DNA of 64,000 nt, from NCBI RefSeq assembly GCF_900636825.1, contig NZ_LR134318.1, positions 186,001 to 250,000 of the forward strand. The letters run 5' to 3'. Below the pieces are notes generated by a model. That model had not been told where the DNA came from, searched no databases, and was given only the letters and a program-made list of their open reading frames with translations. Numbering within the stretch: the first letter of the stretch is position 1; each line of letters opens with the position of its first letter. Of the stretch, positions 29,298 to 41,192 are shown piece by piece. The translations under genes and the position numbers were made by a program. The DNA is from Pseudomonas fluorescens. GTDB taxonomy: Bacteria > Pseudomonadota > Gammaproteobacteria > Pseudomonadales > Pseudomonadaceae.

Positions 29298-30302
29298 TCA
29301 ACGCAACTGATCCCGAAACTGCCCCGGCGTCATCCCCGTCCAGCGCTTGAATGCGCGGCTGAAGCTGCTGGTGTCGGCGAATCCCAGCAAATAGCTGATC
29401 TCGCTTAACGAGCACTGCGGATCACGCAGGTGCAGCAGGGCGAGGTTTTCGCGACTTTCGTTGAGCAGCGTGTCGAAGCGACAGCCCTCATCCGCCAGAT
29501 GCCGTTGCAGACTGCGCAGGCTCAGGTGCAACGCCTGCGCAATGCGTTCGGCACTCGGTTCGCCTTCCGGCAATTGTTCTTCAATGGCATCGCGCACCTT
29601 GCGCTCCCAGGTCAGCGGTTTGAGCTGGGCGAGGGTGCGCTTGAGCACGGCTTCGTTGTGTTCGGCGAGTTCCGGGTTGGCGTCGTCGAGGTGGCTGTCG
29701 AAATCCGCGAGGGCGAACTCCAGGCGATCTTCGACACAGCCGAAATGCACCGGGGCGCGAAAGACCTTGTGCCATTGATGGGCGTCCGTCGGCTCCGGGC
29801 GGCGCAGGAACACGGCCAGCGGCGCGTAATCGCGGCCGAGGCGATTGCGGCAAGTTCGCACGTAGATCGCGGTGAATGCGTCGATGGCTTCGAAGGCCGG
29901 TGCCGGATTGCCTGACGGAATTTTCAGACGGAATTGATAGCGGTCGTCGCTGCGGCTCAGTTCCAGTTCCAGCGCATCGCTGACCACCGGGTGATAGCGC
30001 ACGATGCGCTCGAACACTTCGCGCAAACTGCCGCTGGCCACCAACGCATAACCGAGCGCGTGGAACGTGGTCGGGCTGACGAAGCGCGATACGCGCAAGC
30101 CCAGCGCCGGGTCGCCACTGGCCTGAACGGCAATTTCCCAGAGACGCGTGGTGCCGGATAGCGGGTAGCGCGCGTTAGGGTCGTCCATCAGCGTCGGATC
30201 CAGCCCGGCCTGTTGGCACAGGGCAAAGCTGTCCAGCCCCAGCGCATCGAGTTGCTTGCGCAAGGCACGGGTCCAACTGGCGAGGGAGGTGGGTTCCTTC
30301 AT
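29298..30302 (-). CDS. AraC-family transcriptional regulator
   Basis: A 334-residue regulator of the type with a long N-terminal ligand-sensing domain (arabinose_bd-like, ALGLRVSRFVSPTTFHALGYAL) and a C-terminal AraC double helix-turn-helix (ERIAQALHLSLRSLQRHL ... LSEISYLLGFADTSSFSRAFKRWTGMTPGQFR). It is divergent from a fatty-acid desaturase gene across 100 bases, so it probably controls that gene in response to a lipid or hydrophobic ligand; this is inference from arrangement. Confidence 0.88.
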   Translation of the reverse strand: MKEPTSLASWTRALRKQLDALGLDSFALCQQAGLDPTLMDDPNARYPLSGTTRLWEIAVQASGDPALGLRVSRFVSPTTFHALGYALVASGSLREVFERIVRYHPVVSDALELELSRSDDRYQFRLKIPSGNPAPAFEAIDAFTAIYVRTCRNRLGRDYAPLAVFLRRPEPTDAHQWHKVFRAPVHFGCVEDRLEFALADFDSHLDDANPELAEHNEAVLKRTLAQLKPLTWERKVRDAIEEQLPEGEPSAERIAQALHLSLRSLQRHLADEGCRFDTLLNESRENLALLHLRDPQCSLSEISYLLGFADTSSFSRAFKRWTGMTPGQFRDQLR

Positions 30303-30402
30303 GCTGATTGGCGCGTCCGGTCAACAGGTTGGCGTTCTCGGCTACCGCAATCGAAGCCATCGCGAGGCACGATGCGAACATCATAAACCCGAGGATGGAA
30401 GC

Positions 30403-31473
30403 ATGGACGGTACTTCTGCAAGTCCCCAACGCCTGAATGCGGCGCAACGGTCAGCGCAGATTCGCGAGGTGGTGCTGGCCAAAGGCATGGAATTGCGCAA
30501 GCGCTACCCGATTCTTCAGCATCAGGATGCGCTGGGCGCAGGAATTCTAGCGTTTGCCCTGGCCGGAATGATCGGTTCGGCGGCTATGTACATCAGCGGT
30601 CATATGGCGTGGTGGGTGTGCCTGTTGCTCAACGCGTTTTTTGCTTCGCTGACCCACGAGCTGGAACATGATCTGATTCACAGCATGTATTTCCGCAAGC
30701 AACGCGTGCCGCACAATCTGATGATGGGCCTGGTCTGGCTGGCGCGGCCGAGCACGATCAATCCGTGGATCCGCCGTCATCTGCACCTCAATCATCACAA
30801 GGTGTCCGGCACCGAAGCCGATATGGAAGAACGCGCGATCACCAACGGCGAGCCGTGGGGATTTGCGCGGTTGCTGATGGTCGGTGACAACGTGATGTCT
30901 GCGTTTATTCGCATGCTTCGAGCCAAGACCTGGGCGCACAAATGGAGCATCGGTAAACGCGTTTTCAAGGTCTACGCGCCACTGGCGCTGCTGCATTGGG
31001 GCGCGTGGTATGTGTTTCTCGGGTTTCATGCGGCGAACGGCATCGCCTATCTGCTGGGCTCGCCGATCGAATGGTCAGCGACCACGTTGTCGGTGATGCA
31101 GGTGATCGATATCGCCGCCGTGGTGATCATCGGCCCGAACGTGCTGCGCACGTTTTGCCTGCACTTCGTCAGCTCGAACATGCATTACTACGGCGACATC
31201 GAGCCAGGTAATGTGCTGCAGCAATGTCAGGTGCTGAACCCATGGTGGCTGTGGCCGTTGCAGGCGTTTTGCTTCAACTTCGGCAGCAGCCACGGGATTC
31301 ATCATTTCGTGGTGAAGGAACCCTTCTACATTCGCCAGATGACCGTGCCGGTGGCGCATAAGGTGATGCGCGAGATGGGGGTTCGGTTCAATGATTTCGG
31401 CACGTTTGGCCGGGCGAACCGGTTTGTGCGCAGAGATGAGGAAGTGGTGTCCGGGGAAGCGGTGGAGGCCTGA
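30403..31473 (+). CDS. Membrane fatty-acid desaturase / hydroxylase-like
   Basis: A 356-residue di-iron membrane enzyme with the histidine boxes HELEHDLIH (85-93), HLHLNHHK (126-133) and, in the C-terminal third, SSHGIHHF. Hydrophobic segments occur around 45-65, 70-85, 200-222 and 240-262. It is distinct from DesA elsewhere in the window: different boxes and no charged C-terminal extension. Substrate and regiochemistry cannot be told from sequence. The start at 30403 follows GAGGA; the frame extends upstream into the AraC gene but without a suitable start. Its neighbour is the divergent AraC regulator. Confidence 0.82.
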   Translation: MDGTSASPQRLNAAQRSAQIREVVLAKGMELRKRYPILQHQDALGAGILAFALAGMIGSAAMYISGHMAWWVCLLLNAFFASLTHELEHDLIHSMYFRKQRVPHNLMMGLVWLARPSTINPWIRRHLHLNHHKVSGTEADMEERAITNGEPWGFARLLMVGDNVMSAFIRMLRAKTWAHKWSIGKRVFKVYAPLALLHWGAWYVFLGFHAANGIAYLLGSPIEWSATTLSVMQVIDIAAVVIIGPNVLRTFCLHFVSSNMHYYGDIEPGNVLQQCQVLNPWWLWPLQAFCFNFGSSHGIHHFVVKEPFYIRQMTVPVAHKVMREMGVRFNDFGTFGRANRFVRRDEEVVSGEAVEA

Positions 31474-31483
31474 CAGATACCCC

Positions 31484-31852
31484 TCACCCTAACCCTCTCC
31501 CAAGGGAGAGGGGACTGACCGAGCTGTTTAGGCTGGATGCATCGACCTGAAATTCCGAGCCGAGCTCAGGTTTGAAAAGCATGAAGATCCGCTCCCTTCC
31601 CCCTCTCCCTAAAGAAAGGGGACTGACCGAGCTGTTTATGCTGGATGCATCGACCTGAAATTTCGAGCCGAGCTCAGGTTTGAAAAGCATCAAGATCTGC
31701 TCCCTTTCCCCCCCTCCCTAAAGAGAGGGGACTGACCGAGCTGTTTATGCTGGATACATCGACCTGAACTTTCGAGCCGAGCTCAGGTTTGAAAAGCATA
31801 AAGATCTGCTCCCTTTCCCCCTCTCCTTAGGGAGAGGGCTGGGGTGAGGGGG
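31484..31852. repeat. CCCTCACCC element containing a 108/109-bp tandem array
   Basis: The outer ends CCCTCACCCTAACCCTCTCC and GGAGAGGGCTGGGGTGAGGG are inverted repeats. Between them a unit beginning GGGACTGACCGAGCTGTTTA starts at 31511, 31619 and 31728, giving three near-identical copies with periods of 108 and 109 bases. Each unit carries the internal marker ATCGACCTGAA. It lies between the convergent desaturase and atsA genes. There is no coding capacity of note. Confidence 0.9.
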
Positions 31853-31867
31853 GCTTTTGATCTTGCT

Positions 31868-34304
<2,437 letters not shown>

Positions 34305-34308
<4 letters not shown>

Positions 34309-35903
34309 GCGTGTCTCCAGCGGGTCGCGCGGATTTCCAGGCGTTGGCCGATCAGGTTGAGCAGGGCGCCGGTCAGGCCGACGAGAAGCATGCCGGCCAT
34401 GATCAAGTCCATGCGCAGCAGTTGTTGGGCGCCGATCATCTGGCTGCCGATGCCGCCATTGGACGGCATGAAATATTCGGCGCCGATGGTGCCGAGCCAG
34501 GCGTAGATCAGGCTCAGGCGCAGCCCGGCGAAAATGCCCGGCGCAGCGCCCGGCAGCACCAGGCGGCGCACGCGTTGGCCAAGGCTCAAGCGCAGAACTT
34601 GCGCGGCTTCTTTGAGCTGTGGCGAGAGGTGGGCAACGCTGCGTTGCGTGGCGATGAACAGCGGAAAAAACGCCGCGAGAGCTACGAACACCCATTTGGC
34701 CAATTCACCGAGACCGAACCACGCGGTGAGCAGGGGCACCCAGGCGAAGATCGCAATCTGACGCAGGGCTGCAAAGGTCGGCCCGAGCACGCGCTCGCTG
34801 ATACGTGACAGACCCAGCAGTAAACCGAGCGCAAACCCGAGCCCGCCGCCCAACAGCAATCCGCCGAGGGTGCGGCCCAGGCTCAGGGCCATGCCGCTGA
34901 TCAACGTGCCATCGAGCAGGCCATTGCTGGTCGCGGTCAGTACGGCCAGCGGACTCACCAGAATGTTGGCGTCGATCCACTGTTGTTCATTAGCCAATTG
35001 CCACAAAGCCAACAGGCTCAGTGGCAGCAGCCACGGTTGCAGACGCTGCCAGCCTTGATAACGCGGGCCACGGCGAATCTCAGCAGTGGGCGGATGGGGC
35101 CAGTGCACCAGTTTCCGGTCGAGCCATCCGATGCCGCGATCCATTACCACGCCGATCACACCAATCACCACGATGCACACGAATACGATGTCGAGCATGA
35201 ACAGCTGGCGCGCCCAGACCATCAGATAGCCGATGCCTTCGCTGGACGCGAGCAGCTCGACCGCCAGCAACGACGTCCATCCCGCGGAGAGCGCCAGACG
35301 CACGCCAGCCATGAACGCGGGGAGCGCGGCGGGCAACACCAGGCGCCGGATCAGCAGGTACGAAGGCAGCCGCAGAACGGCGGCGGCTTCGCGTAATTTC
35401 GGCTGCGCATCACGAACGCCGACCAACGTGTGCAGGGTTACCGGCACCACGATGGCTTTGATCAGCACCACCAGTTTCAGCACTTCGCCGATGCCGAAAA
35501 ACACCATGAACAACGGAATCCACGCCAGCGTCGGCACCTGCGCCAGGCCGGCAAAGGTCGGAAACACCAAGCGCTCCAGGCGAGGACTGAAACCCAGTAC
35601 GGCGCCCAACAGCGCACCGGCCGAAACACCGCCGAGCAAGCCCCAAAACAAGCGCTGCAGACTGATCCACAAATGGCTCCACAACTCGCCTTGCGCCAGT
35701 TCAACGGCGCTGCTCCAGACCAGCGCCGGCGCGGGGAGAATCTGCTCGCTCATCCATAGATTGCGCGCAGCCAGCCACCACAGGGCGAACAGGCTCACGG
35801 GCATCAGCCAAGGCAACAGGCGCTGGTTGAGGCTGGGCCAGGCGCGCCGGGTCTTCACCACCGGTGCGGCCAGCGGCAGGCTAAGCAAGGATTGACGGGC
35901 CAT
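34305..35903 (-). CDS. atsB: AtsB, double-length sulfate-ester ABC permease
   Basis: At 532 residues this is about twice a normal SsuC/TauC permease and consists of two tandem permease domains (about 30-265 and 285-530). Each half has six hydrophobic segments and its own EAA loop (LREAAAVLRLPSYLLIRRLVLP and LKEAAQVLRLSLGQRVRRLVLP). Thus one polypeptide supplies both membrane halves of the importer, as reported for AtsB of P. putida and the P. aeruginosa homologue. It is first in the minus-strand operon; the start follows GGAGG (35911-35915). Confidence 0.92.
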
Positions 35904-35930
35904 GGGTGACCTCCGGTGTCGGGTTGGATC

Positions 35931-36022
35931 AAGATCAAAAGATCGCAGCCTTCGGCAGCTCCTACAGGGGCGAATGCGTCCTTGAATCCGCCCTGTAGGA
36001 GCTGCCGAAGGCTGCGATCTTT
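35931..36022. repeat. REP doublet, family A, in the atsB/atsR divergent region
   Basis: AAGATCAAAAGATCGCAGCC ... and inverted GTAGGAGCTGCCGAAGGCTG CGATCTT. It is unusual here in lying upstream of atsB rather than at a transcript end. Confidence 0.85.
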
Positions 36023-36120
36023 AGCGGTATCAGCTATCTACAAAAGGTTATAAAAAAGCCACGCAAATATGATTCAGAAGATAAGCGAAGCCATTTAAGG
36101 CCCGCGGCCCGTACGCATCC

Positions 36121-36159
36121 AATGCATTCGGAGAATATTTTCAATGCTGTTTATGCATA
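36121..36159. promoter_or_regulatory. Paired ATGCAT palindromes upstream of atsR
   Basis: AATGCATT at 36121-36128 and TATGCATA at 36152-36159, spaced 31 bases, in the AT-rich part of the atsB/atsR divergent promoter. A related dyad precedes the sftP-like gene. Candidate site for one of the two local LysR regulators. Confidence 0.35.
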
Positions 36160-36200
36160 TGCCGCTGCAAGCCCCGGCGGACCGCTCTTAGCGCAAAAAG

Positions 36201-36222
36201 CTATAAAAATGTGCGTTTATAG
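36201..36222. promoter_or_regulatory. Inverted repeat upstream of atsR
   Basis: CTATAAA-N8-TTTATAG, about 64 bases before the atsR start. It may overlap the core promoter or be an activator site. Confidence 0.35.
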
Positions 36223-36285
36223 TATTTAAGTGAAGATGGTCGTTCAGCCTACCTTCGGCTCCTCAGCGATCAAGGAGCCCCACCC

Positions 36286-37299
36286 ATGAACCTCCCCTTC
36301 AAACGCGTCATCAGCCTGTTGGCCGCTCCGGCGCTCGCCGGTTTTCTCGCGCTCTGCGCTCAGGCCGAAGAACTCAAGGAAATTCGCATCGCCGTGCCCG
36401 ACCTGAGTGCCGGTACGCAAAACAGCGGTGGCGGCATTGTCGATGTACTGCGCGATCAACAGATTTTCGAGAAAGCCTTCGCCGAGCAGGGCATCAAGAT
36501 TCAGTGGAGCTTCTTCAAGGGCGCCGGGCCGGTCATCAACGAGGCGTTTGCCAATGGCCAGGTCGACCTGGCATATCTGGGCGATCTGGCCGCGATCATC
36601 GGTAAATCCAACGGTCTCGATACGCGGCTGCTTAGCGCCACTGCTCGAGGCGTGAAGCAATATCTGGGCGTGGTGCCGGGGTCCGGAATCAAGACGCTGC
36701 AGGATCTGAAGGGCAAACGTGTGGCGATCTTCCGCGGCACCGCGACGCAGTTGTCATTCGATGCGGCGCTGGCCAGCCAGGGCCTGAGCGAAAAAGACGT
36801 GAAGGTCATCAATCTGGATTTCAACGCAGCGGTCTCGGCGCTAGCGGCCAAGCAGATCGATGCCTCGTGGGGCAGCTCTGGCTTGAGTGCCTTGCAGGTC
36901 AAGGGCCTGGCTGAGTTGCCACTGAACACCAAAGACCTCGGTGGCGCCGGCAGCGTGCAAGCGGTTTTGCTCGGCAATGGCGAGTTTGTCGACGCGCATC
37001 CCGACGTCATCGCGAAAGTGCTCAAGGCGCAGCAGCAGGCTGTGCAATGGCTGACCCAGGACAGCAACAAGCAAGCCTATGTGCAACTGGTGTCGGGCTT
37101 GGCGAGCTACCCGCCGGTGATTCTCACTCAGGATCTGAAAGACCAGAATCTGAGCGAGATTTTCCCATCGACACTGGATCCGGTGTTCCTCAGCAACCTG
37201 CAGGACAAAGTGGATCTGGCGGCGCAGCAGAAGCTGATTCGCAAACCTTTCAAGGTGAGTGATTGGGTGGCGCCTGAGTTGGCGGCGGCCAAGCTTTAA
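36286..37299 (+). CDS. atsR: AtsR, periplasmic sulfate-ester binding protein
   Basis: Solute-binding partner of AtsB/AtsC, of the SsuA/TauA type. The 337-residue product has a signal peptide ending near AQA (about 27). The mature part contains IRIAVPDLSAGTQNSGGG, VDLAYLGDLAAIIGK and LKGKRVAIFRGTATQLSF. The mature protein contains no Met and no Cys. It is divergent from atsBCA rather than co-directional with it. AAGGAG lies upstream of the ATG. Confidence 0.9.
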   Translation: MNLPFKRVISLLAAPALAGFLALCAQAEELKEIRIAVPDLSAGTQNSGGGIVDVLRDQQIFEKAFAEQGIKIQWSFFKGAGPVINEAFANGQVDLAYLGDLAAIIGKSNGLDTRLLSATARGVKQYLGVVPGSGIKTLQDLKGKRVAIFRGTATQLSFDAALASQGLSEKDVKVINLDFNAAVSALAAKQIDASWGSSGLSALQVKGLAELPLNTKDLGGAGSVQAVLLGNGEFVDAHPDVIAKVLKAQQQAVQWLTQDSNKQAYVQLVSGLASYPPVILTQDLKDQNLSEIFPSTLDPVFLSNLQDKVDLAAQQKLIRKPFKVSDWVAPELAAAKL

Positions 37300-37308
37300 G
37301 GTACGCAG

Positions 37309-37337
37309 ATTGTTCCCGCGCAGAGCGTGGGAACGAT
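37309..37337. repeat. Family C hairpin repeat
   Basis: GTTCCCGCGCAGAGCGTGGGAAC, one mismatch from perfect. The same hairpin sequence is nested in the repeat after cysA. It may end the atsR transcript. Confidence 0.75.
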
Positions 37338-37352
37338 CACAGCTTTAAAGGC

Positions 37353-37428
37353 AAAAAGATCGCAGCCTTCGGCAGCTCCTACAGGGGTATGCGTCTTTCT
37401 GTAGGAGCTGCCGAAGGCTGCGATCTTT
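37353..37428. repeat. REP doublet, family A
   Basis: AAAAGATCGCAGCCTTCGGC ... and inverted GTAGGAGCTGCCGAAGGCTG, between convergent atsR and the LysR gene. Confidence 0.85.
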
Positions 37429-37435
37429 CAAAATT

Positions 37436-38371
37436 TCAAACAGCGACGCTGACGTCCTGCCGATCCACCGCCACCAACGTCTCGATCATCGCCCTCGCCG
37501 CTGGCGAGAGCCGAAACCCGGTGCGGCTGACGATCCCGCAACGTGCATTCATGCTCTCGAGGTTTTGCGGCAGATTGCGCCAGTGCAACAACACCAGCGA
37601 ACCTTTGGCGATGTCCTCGACAAACGCCTCTTCCGTACCCACGCCTATCGCATTCGACTGCAACACCACCTTCACCAGCGCCGGGAAGTGTTCGGTCTCG
37701 ATGGTCGGGGAAAAATCGATGCGCCCACTGAGATTTGCCAGCAGTTTACGAATGCCTGGCGGGATGCGCGTGGTCGCCAGCGGATAGTCAAACATGTCAT
37801 TGGTCGACAGGCTTTCCTTGGCCAGCAACGGATGCCCCGGCCGGCAAAAAAACACCCCGCGCTTGGGCGTCAGCGCCTGCGTCTGAAAGTTGGGATCCGC
37901 CTCGAAATGACGGATGTCGGCGATGAAGAATTCGATCTCTTCACGGCTCAATGCTCGGCTGAGTTTTTCCCAGTTATCCACTTGGAAGCAGGTGCGCACT
38001 TTCGGGTGCGCATTGATGAATTGCGCCACCGCATCCGGCACCAGTTTGACCGCTGGCGCCGGACCGGAGCCGAAATGCACTTCCCCGGCATCAAGCTTGG
38101 TCATCTGTGTGACCTCGGCGCTGAGCATGGCCGCGCCTTGCACCAGACTCAAGGCATGTTGCAGCACCACCTGGCCTTCGGGCGTCGGGCGCAGATCCTT
38201 GTTGCCACGGTCCACCAGCACACAACCGAACTCTTGTTCCAGCCCCTGAATGCTGCGGCTGAAGGCCGGTTGAGTGATGCCCATGGCATCTGCCGCGCGA
38301 ACAAAACTGCGGTGTTCATTGAGGGCGATGAAGTAACGCAACTGGCGAAGATCCATATGCTTTTCCGGCAT
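37436..38371 (-). CDS. LysR-type regulator beside atsK
   Basis: A 311-residue LysR regulator with an N-terminal winged helix (DLRQLRYFIALNEHRSFVRA ... GITQPAFSRSIQGLEQEFG) and an effector domain. An alternative start at 38356 (MDLRQL) removes five residues. It is clearly a paralogue of the second LysR gene in this cluster: same opening, a shared GSGPAPA/GCGPAPA segment, and LSGRIDFSP/LSGRPDFTP. It is divergent from atsK, which it probably regulates. One of the two may correspond to SftR of P. putida; I cannot say which. Confidence 0.85.
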   Translation of the reverse strand: MPEKHMDLRQLRYFIALNEHRSFVRAADAMGITQPAFSRSIQGLEQEFGCVLVDRGNKDLRPTPEGQVVLQHALSLVQGAAMLSAEVTQMTKLDAGEVHFGSGPAPAVKLVPDAVAQFINAHPKVRTCFQVDNWEKLSRALSREEIEFFIADIRHFEADPNFQTQALTPKRGVFFCRPGHPLLAKESLSTNDMFDYPLATTRIPPGIRKLLANLSGRIDFSPTIETEHFPALVKVVLQSNAIGVGTEEAFVEDIAKGSLVLLHWRNLPQNLESMNARCGIVSRTGFRLSPAARAMIETLVAVDRQDVSVAV

Positions 38372-38389
38372 CCTAAAAATAGCTCGAAG

Positions 38390-38438
38390 GCATTTGCGAC
38401 GAGGGTTCTCTGAGGTTTTAAATGCAAGCTCTTATTCC
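38390..38438. promoter_or_regulatory. Candidate regulator sites between LysR gene and atsK
   Basis: Half-sites GCATTT (38390-38395) and AAATGC (38420-38425) form a spaced dyad, followed by GCTCTTATTCC (38428-38438). The TTATTCC core recurs in front of other sulfur-linked genes here. Confidence 0.35.
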
Positions 38439-38538
38439 GTCAACGAAGCATGCGTATATCTGTTAGATGTAAAAGATATATAGATAGAGCGTTGTTTCGC
38501 TGCGGCCCAACCGTAAGCAGTCCGATGAGGGTCTACCC

Positions 38539-39459
38539 ATGAGCAATGCCGCACTCGCCGTAAAACCCGCTGTCCACGCGCTGGACATCCATCCGGTAGC
38601 CGGTCGTATCGGCGCCGAAATCCGTGGCGTTCACCTGTCCGGTGATCTTGACGCTGCCACGGTCGAAGCCATCCAACAGGCACTGGTGCAGTACAAGGTG
38701 GTGTTCTTTCGCGAACAGACCCAACTCGACGACCAGCGTCAGGAGGCTTTCGCCCATTTGCTCGGCGAGCCCGTGGCGCATCCAACTGTGCCTTCGCGCG
38801 AAGGCACCCGTTATTTGCTGGAGCTGGACGGTGCCGAAGGTCAGCGCGCCAATTCCTGGCACACCGACGTGACCTTCGTCGATGCCTACCCGAAAGCCTC
38901 GATCCTGCGCTCGGTGGTGGCCCCGGCATTCGGCGGTGACACGCTCTGGGCCAACACCGCCACCGCCTACAACGGCTTGCCGACCGAACTGCGGGAACTG
39001 GCGGACAAACTGATCGCCGTGCACAGCAATGAATACGACTACGCCAGCGCGAAACCGGACGTCTCGGCAGAGAAGCTCGAACGCTATCGCAAGGTCTTCA
39101 CCTCGACGGTTTACGAGACCGAGCACCCAGTGGTGCGCGTGCATCCGATCAGCGGCGAAAAGAGTTTGCTGCTGGGCCATTTCGTCAAACGCATCAAGGG
39201 GTATTCGCAGGCGGATTCGGCGCACCTGTTCGGCTTGTTGCAAAGCCATGTGATCCGCCAGGAAAACACCGTGCGCTGGCGCTGGCAGGCCGGCGATGTG
39301 GCGATCTGGGATAACCGCTCGACGCAGCATTATGCGATTGATGATTACGGGACTCAGGATCGGGTGGTGCGTCGGGTGACATTGAAGGGCGAAGTGCCGG
39401 TTGGCGCTAATGGGCAACGCAGTCAAACCATCAAAGGTCTGGATATCGTCGGCGTCTGA
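38539..39459 (+). CDS. atsK: AtsK, Fe(II)/2-oxoglutarate-dependent alkylsulfatase
   Basis: Cleaves alkyl sulfate esters oxidatively to an aldehyde and sulfite, using 2-oxoglutarate and oxygen. The 306 residues show the metal triad His108-x-Asp110 (NSWHTDVTF) and His264 (RSTQHYAI), with Arg275/Arg279 near the oxoglutarate site (GTQDRVVRRV). These agree with the positions described for P. putida AtsK, which separates it from TauD. The protein has no Cys and only the initiator Met. It is divergent from a LysR gene. Confidence 0.93.
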   Translation: MSNAALAVKPAVHALDIHPVAGRIGAEIRGVHLSGDLDAATVEAIQQALVQYKVVFFREQTQLDDQRQEAFAHLLGEPVAHPTVPSREGTRYLLELDGAEGQRANSWHTDVTFVDAYPKASILRSVVAPAFGGDTLWANTATAYNGLPTELRELADKLIAVHSNEYDYASAKPDVSAEKLERYRKVFTSTVYETEHPVVRVHPISGEKSLLLGHFVKRIKGYSQADSAHLFGLLQSHVIRQENTVRWRWQAGDVAIWDNRSTQHYAIDDYGTQDRVVRRVTLKGEVPVGANGQRSQTIKGLDIVGV

Positions 39460-39466
39460 TCGGGAC

Positions 39467-39562
39467 CCATCGCTAGCAGGGCTAGCTCCCACATGGATTT
39501 GCGTCGAACACAAAGGATGTGATCGACGCGAGACCCTGTGGGAGCGAGCCTGCTCGCGAAGG
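39467..39562. repeat. REP doublet, family B
   Basis: ATCGCTAGCAGGGCTAGCTC CCACA and CTGTGGGAGCGAGCCTGCTC GCGA; the two arms have diverged from each other. Confidence 0.75.
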
Positions 39563-39566
39563 GCTT

Positions 39567-41192
39567 TCACCACACTCCGATCTGGACGACTTTCTCGGTC
39601 TCCGGCTCACCATACCGAAACCGCTGCCCACGCAAATCAATCTCCTGATGACTGATCGTGGTCCGCCGCTTCAACCCGCGCAGCCACTCAAAAAGATATC
39701 CCGCATGTTCCTCGCGCACCGCCGCGTAGGCCGGGTCCTCACCCAGATCACGCAACTCCTGCGGATCATTGAGCAGATCGAACAGCTGCGGTCGGAAACC
39801 ATCGTACGCCAGGTATTTCCAGCGCTCGCTGCGCACCATGGTCATGCGACAACGGTCGATCGGTTGGCCCAGTCGCTCGCGCGCCGGGGCTTGAAAGGCG
39901 TAGTCGTACTCGCTGATCGCATAGCGGCGCCAATCGGGGTTTTCCCCATGCAGAAGCGGGATCAGCGAGCGTCCTTCAAGCCTGTGGTCCGCGTTTGGTA
40001 ATCCCAGCGCCTGCAGAAATGTGGGCAACGCATCGATGGTCTCCGTCAGTCGACCATCGACAGTGCCACGGGTGGCATCCGCCGCTTTCCGAGGATCACG
40101 CACGATCAACGGCACACCCACCGCTTGCTCCAGCAAAAACTCTTTTTCCCCCAGCCAGTGATCGCCGAGAAAGTCGCCGTGGTCGCTGGTGAACACGATC
40201 AGCGTGTCATCCCAGCGGCCATTGCTTTGCAGAAAATCGAACAGCCGCCCCAACTGATCATCCACTTGCTTGATCAGCCCCATGTAGGTGGGGATTACAG
40301 TCAATCGTACTGAATCGCGGGAGAAGTTAAGGCTTTCCTCATGTTGGCGAAAGGCAATGTATACGGGGTGCTGGCTGGCTTCGGAGGGCGTCGCGCGGAC
40401 CGGTTCGAGAATCGATTTCGTACTGTACAAGGCGTGGTATGGCGCTGGTACGATGTAAGGCCAGTGCGGTTTGATGTACGAAAGGTGTAAACACCAGGAT
40501 TTGTCGCCTTGTTCGGTGATGAAGTCGATGGCGCGATTTGTAGTGTAGACAGTCTCTGAGTGTTGCTCGGGAATTCGTGCTGGCAAATTCGCATGACGCA
40601 TTTTCCAGCCGCTGAGTATTTCGCCGTTCTCGCCTTCAGCGGCGTTGGCCCAGTCGTGCCAGGGGTTACGGCCTTCGAAACCGTGTTCGCGCAGGTAATG
40701 GGTGTAGGGCGCGGCTTCACGTTTGTCATCGAACAGCGGGTCGTCGGGGTAGATCCCGTCGTGACGCAGGTAGGGTTCGAAGCCGACCTCGTTGAAAACT
40801 TCGGCCTGTTCGCTTTCAGGGTTGATCGCCATGCGTTGCAGCGCATCGACATTGGCAGTCGCGTGGGTTTTGCCGACCAGCGCAGTGCGGATGCCATACG
40901 GGCGCAGGTAATCGCCGATGGTCAGTTCTTCGAGCGGTAACGGCACCGCGTTCCAGGTCACTTGATGGCTGCTGACATAGCGCCCGGTATAGGCCGACAT
41001 CCGCGAGGGGCCGCAAATCGTGCCTTGGGTATAAGCACGGCTGAAGCGCACACCGGCGGCGGCCAGGCGATCGATGTTCGGCGTGTGCAAATACGGGTGG
41101 CCGTAGCAGGACAGATAATCGCGGCGCAATTGATCGCACATGATGTACAGGACATTGCGCACAGGGTTGGACGGGGCGGGCATGGGGTTCAC
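39567..41192 (-). CDS. Sulfatase of the phosphonate-monoester-hydrolase-like group
   Basis: A 541-residue alkaline-phosphatase-superfamily hydrolase, different from AtsA. The nucleophile motif is CGPSR (Cys60, predicted formylglycine). The first metal site reads MCDQLRRDY (Asp-Gln rather than Asp-Asp), and TSDHGDFLGDHW is near residue 330. The Asp-Gln and DHGDFLGDH features point to the phosphonate monoester hydrolase/arylsulfatase subgroup. In this sulfur cluster a sulfate ester is the most likely substrate. No signal peptide is seen. A start at 41183 (MPAPSN) is possible. Confidence 0.85.
   Translation of the reverse strand: MNPMPAPSNPVRNVLYIMCDQLRRDYLSCYGHPYLHTPNIDRLAAAGVRFSRAYTQGTICGPSRMSAYTGRYVSSHQVTWNAVPLPLEELTIGDYLRPYGIRTALVGKTHATANVDALQRMAINPESEQAEVFNEVGFEPYLRHDGIYPDDPLFDDKREAAPYTHYLREHGFEGRNPWHDWANAAEGENGEILSGWKMRHANLPARIPEQHSETVYTTNRAIDFITEQGDKSWCLHLSYIKPHWPYIVPAPYHALYSTKSILEPVRATPSEASQHPVYIAFRQHEESLNFSRDSVRLTVIPTYMGLIKQVDDQLGRLFDFLQSNGRWDDTLIVFTSDHGDFLGDHWLGEKEFLLEQAVGVPLIVRDPRKAADATRGTVDGRLTETIDALPTFLQALGLPNADHRLEGRSLIPLLHGENPDWRRYAISEYDYAFQAPARERLGQPIDRCRMTMVRSERWKYLAYDGFRPQLFDLLNDPQELRDLGEDPAYAAVREEHAGYLFEWLRGLKRRTTISHQEIDLRGQRFRYGEPETEKVVQIGVW

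Noticed and set aside
31484..31852. CRISPR array
   Set aside because: The repeating unit is 108-109 bp with no unique spacers, and no cas genes are nearby.
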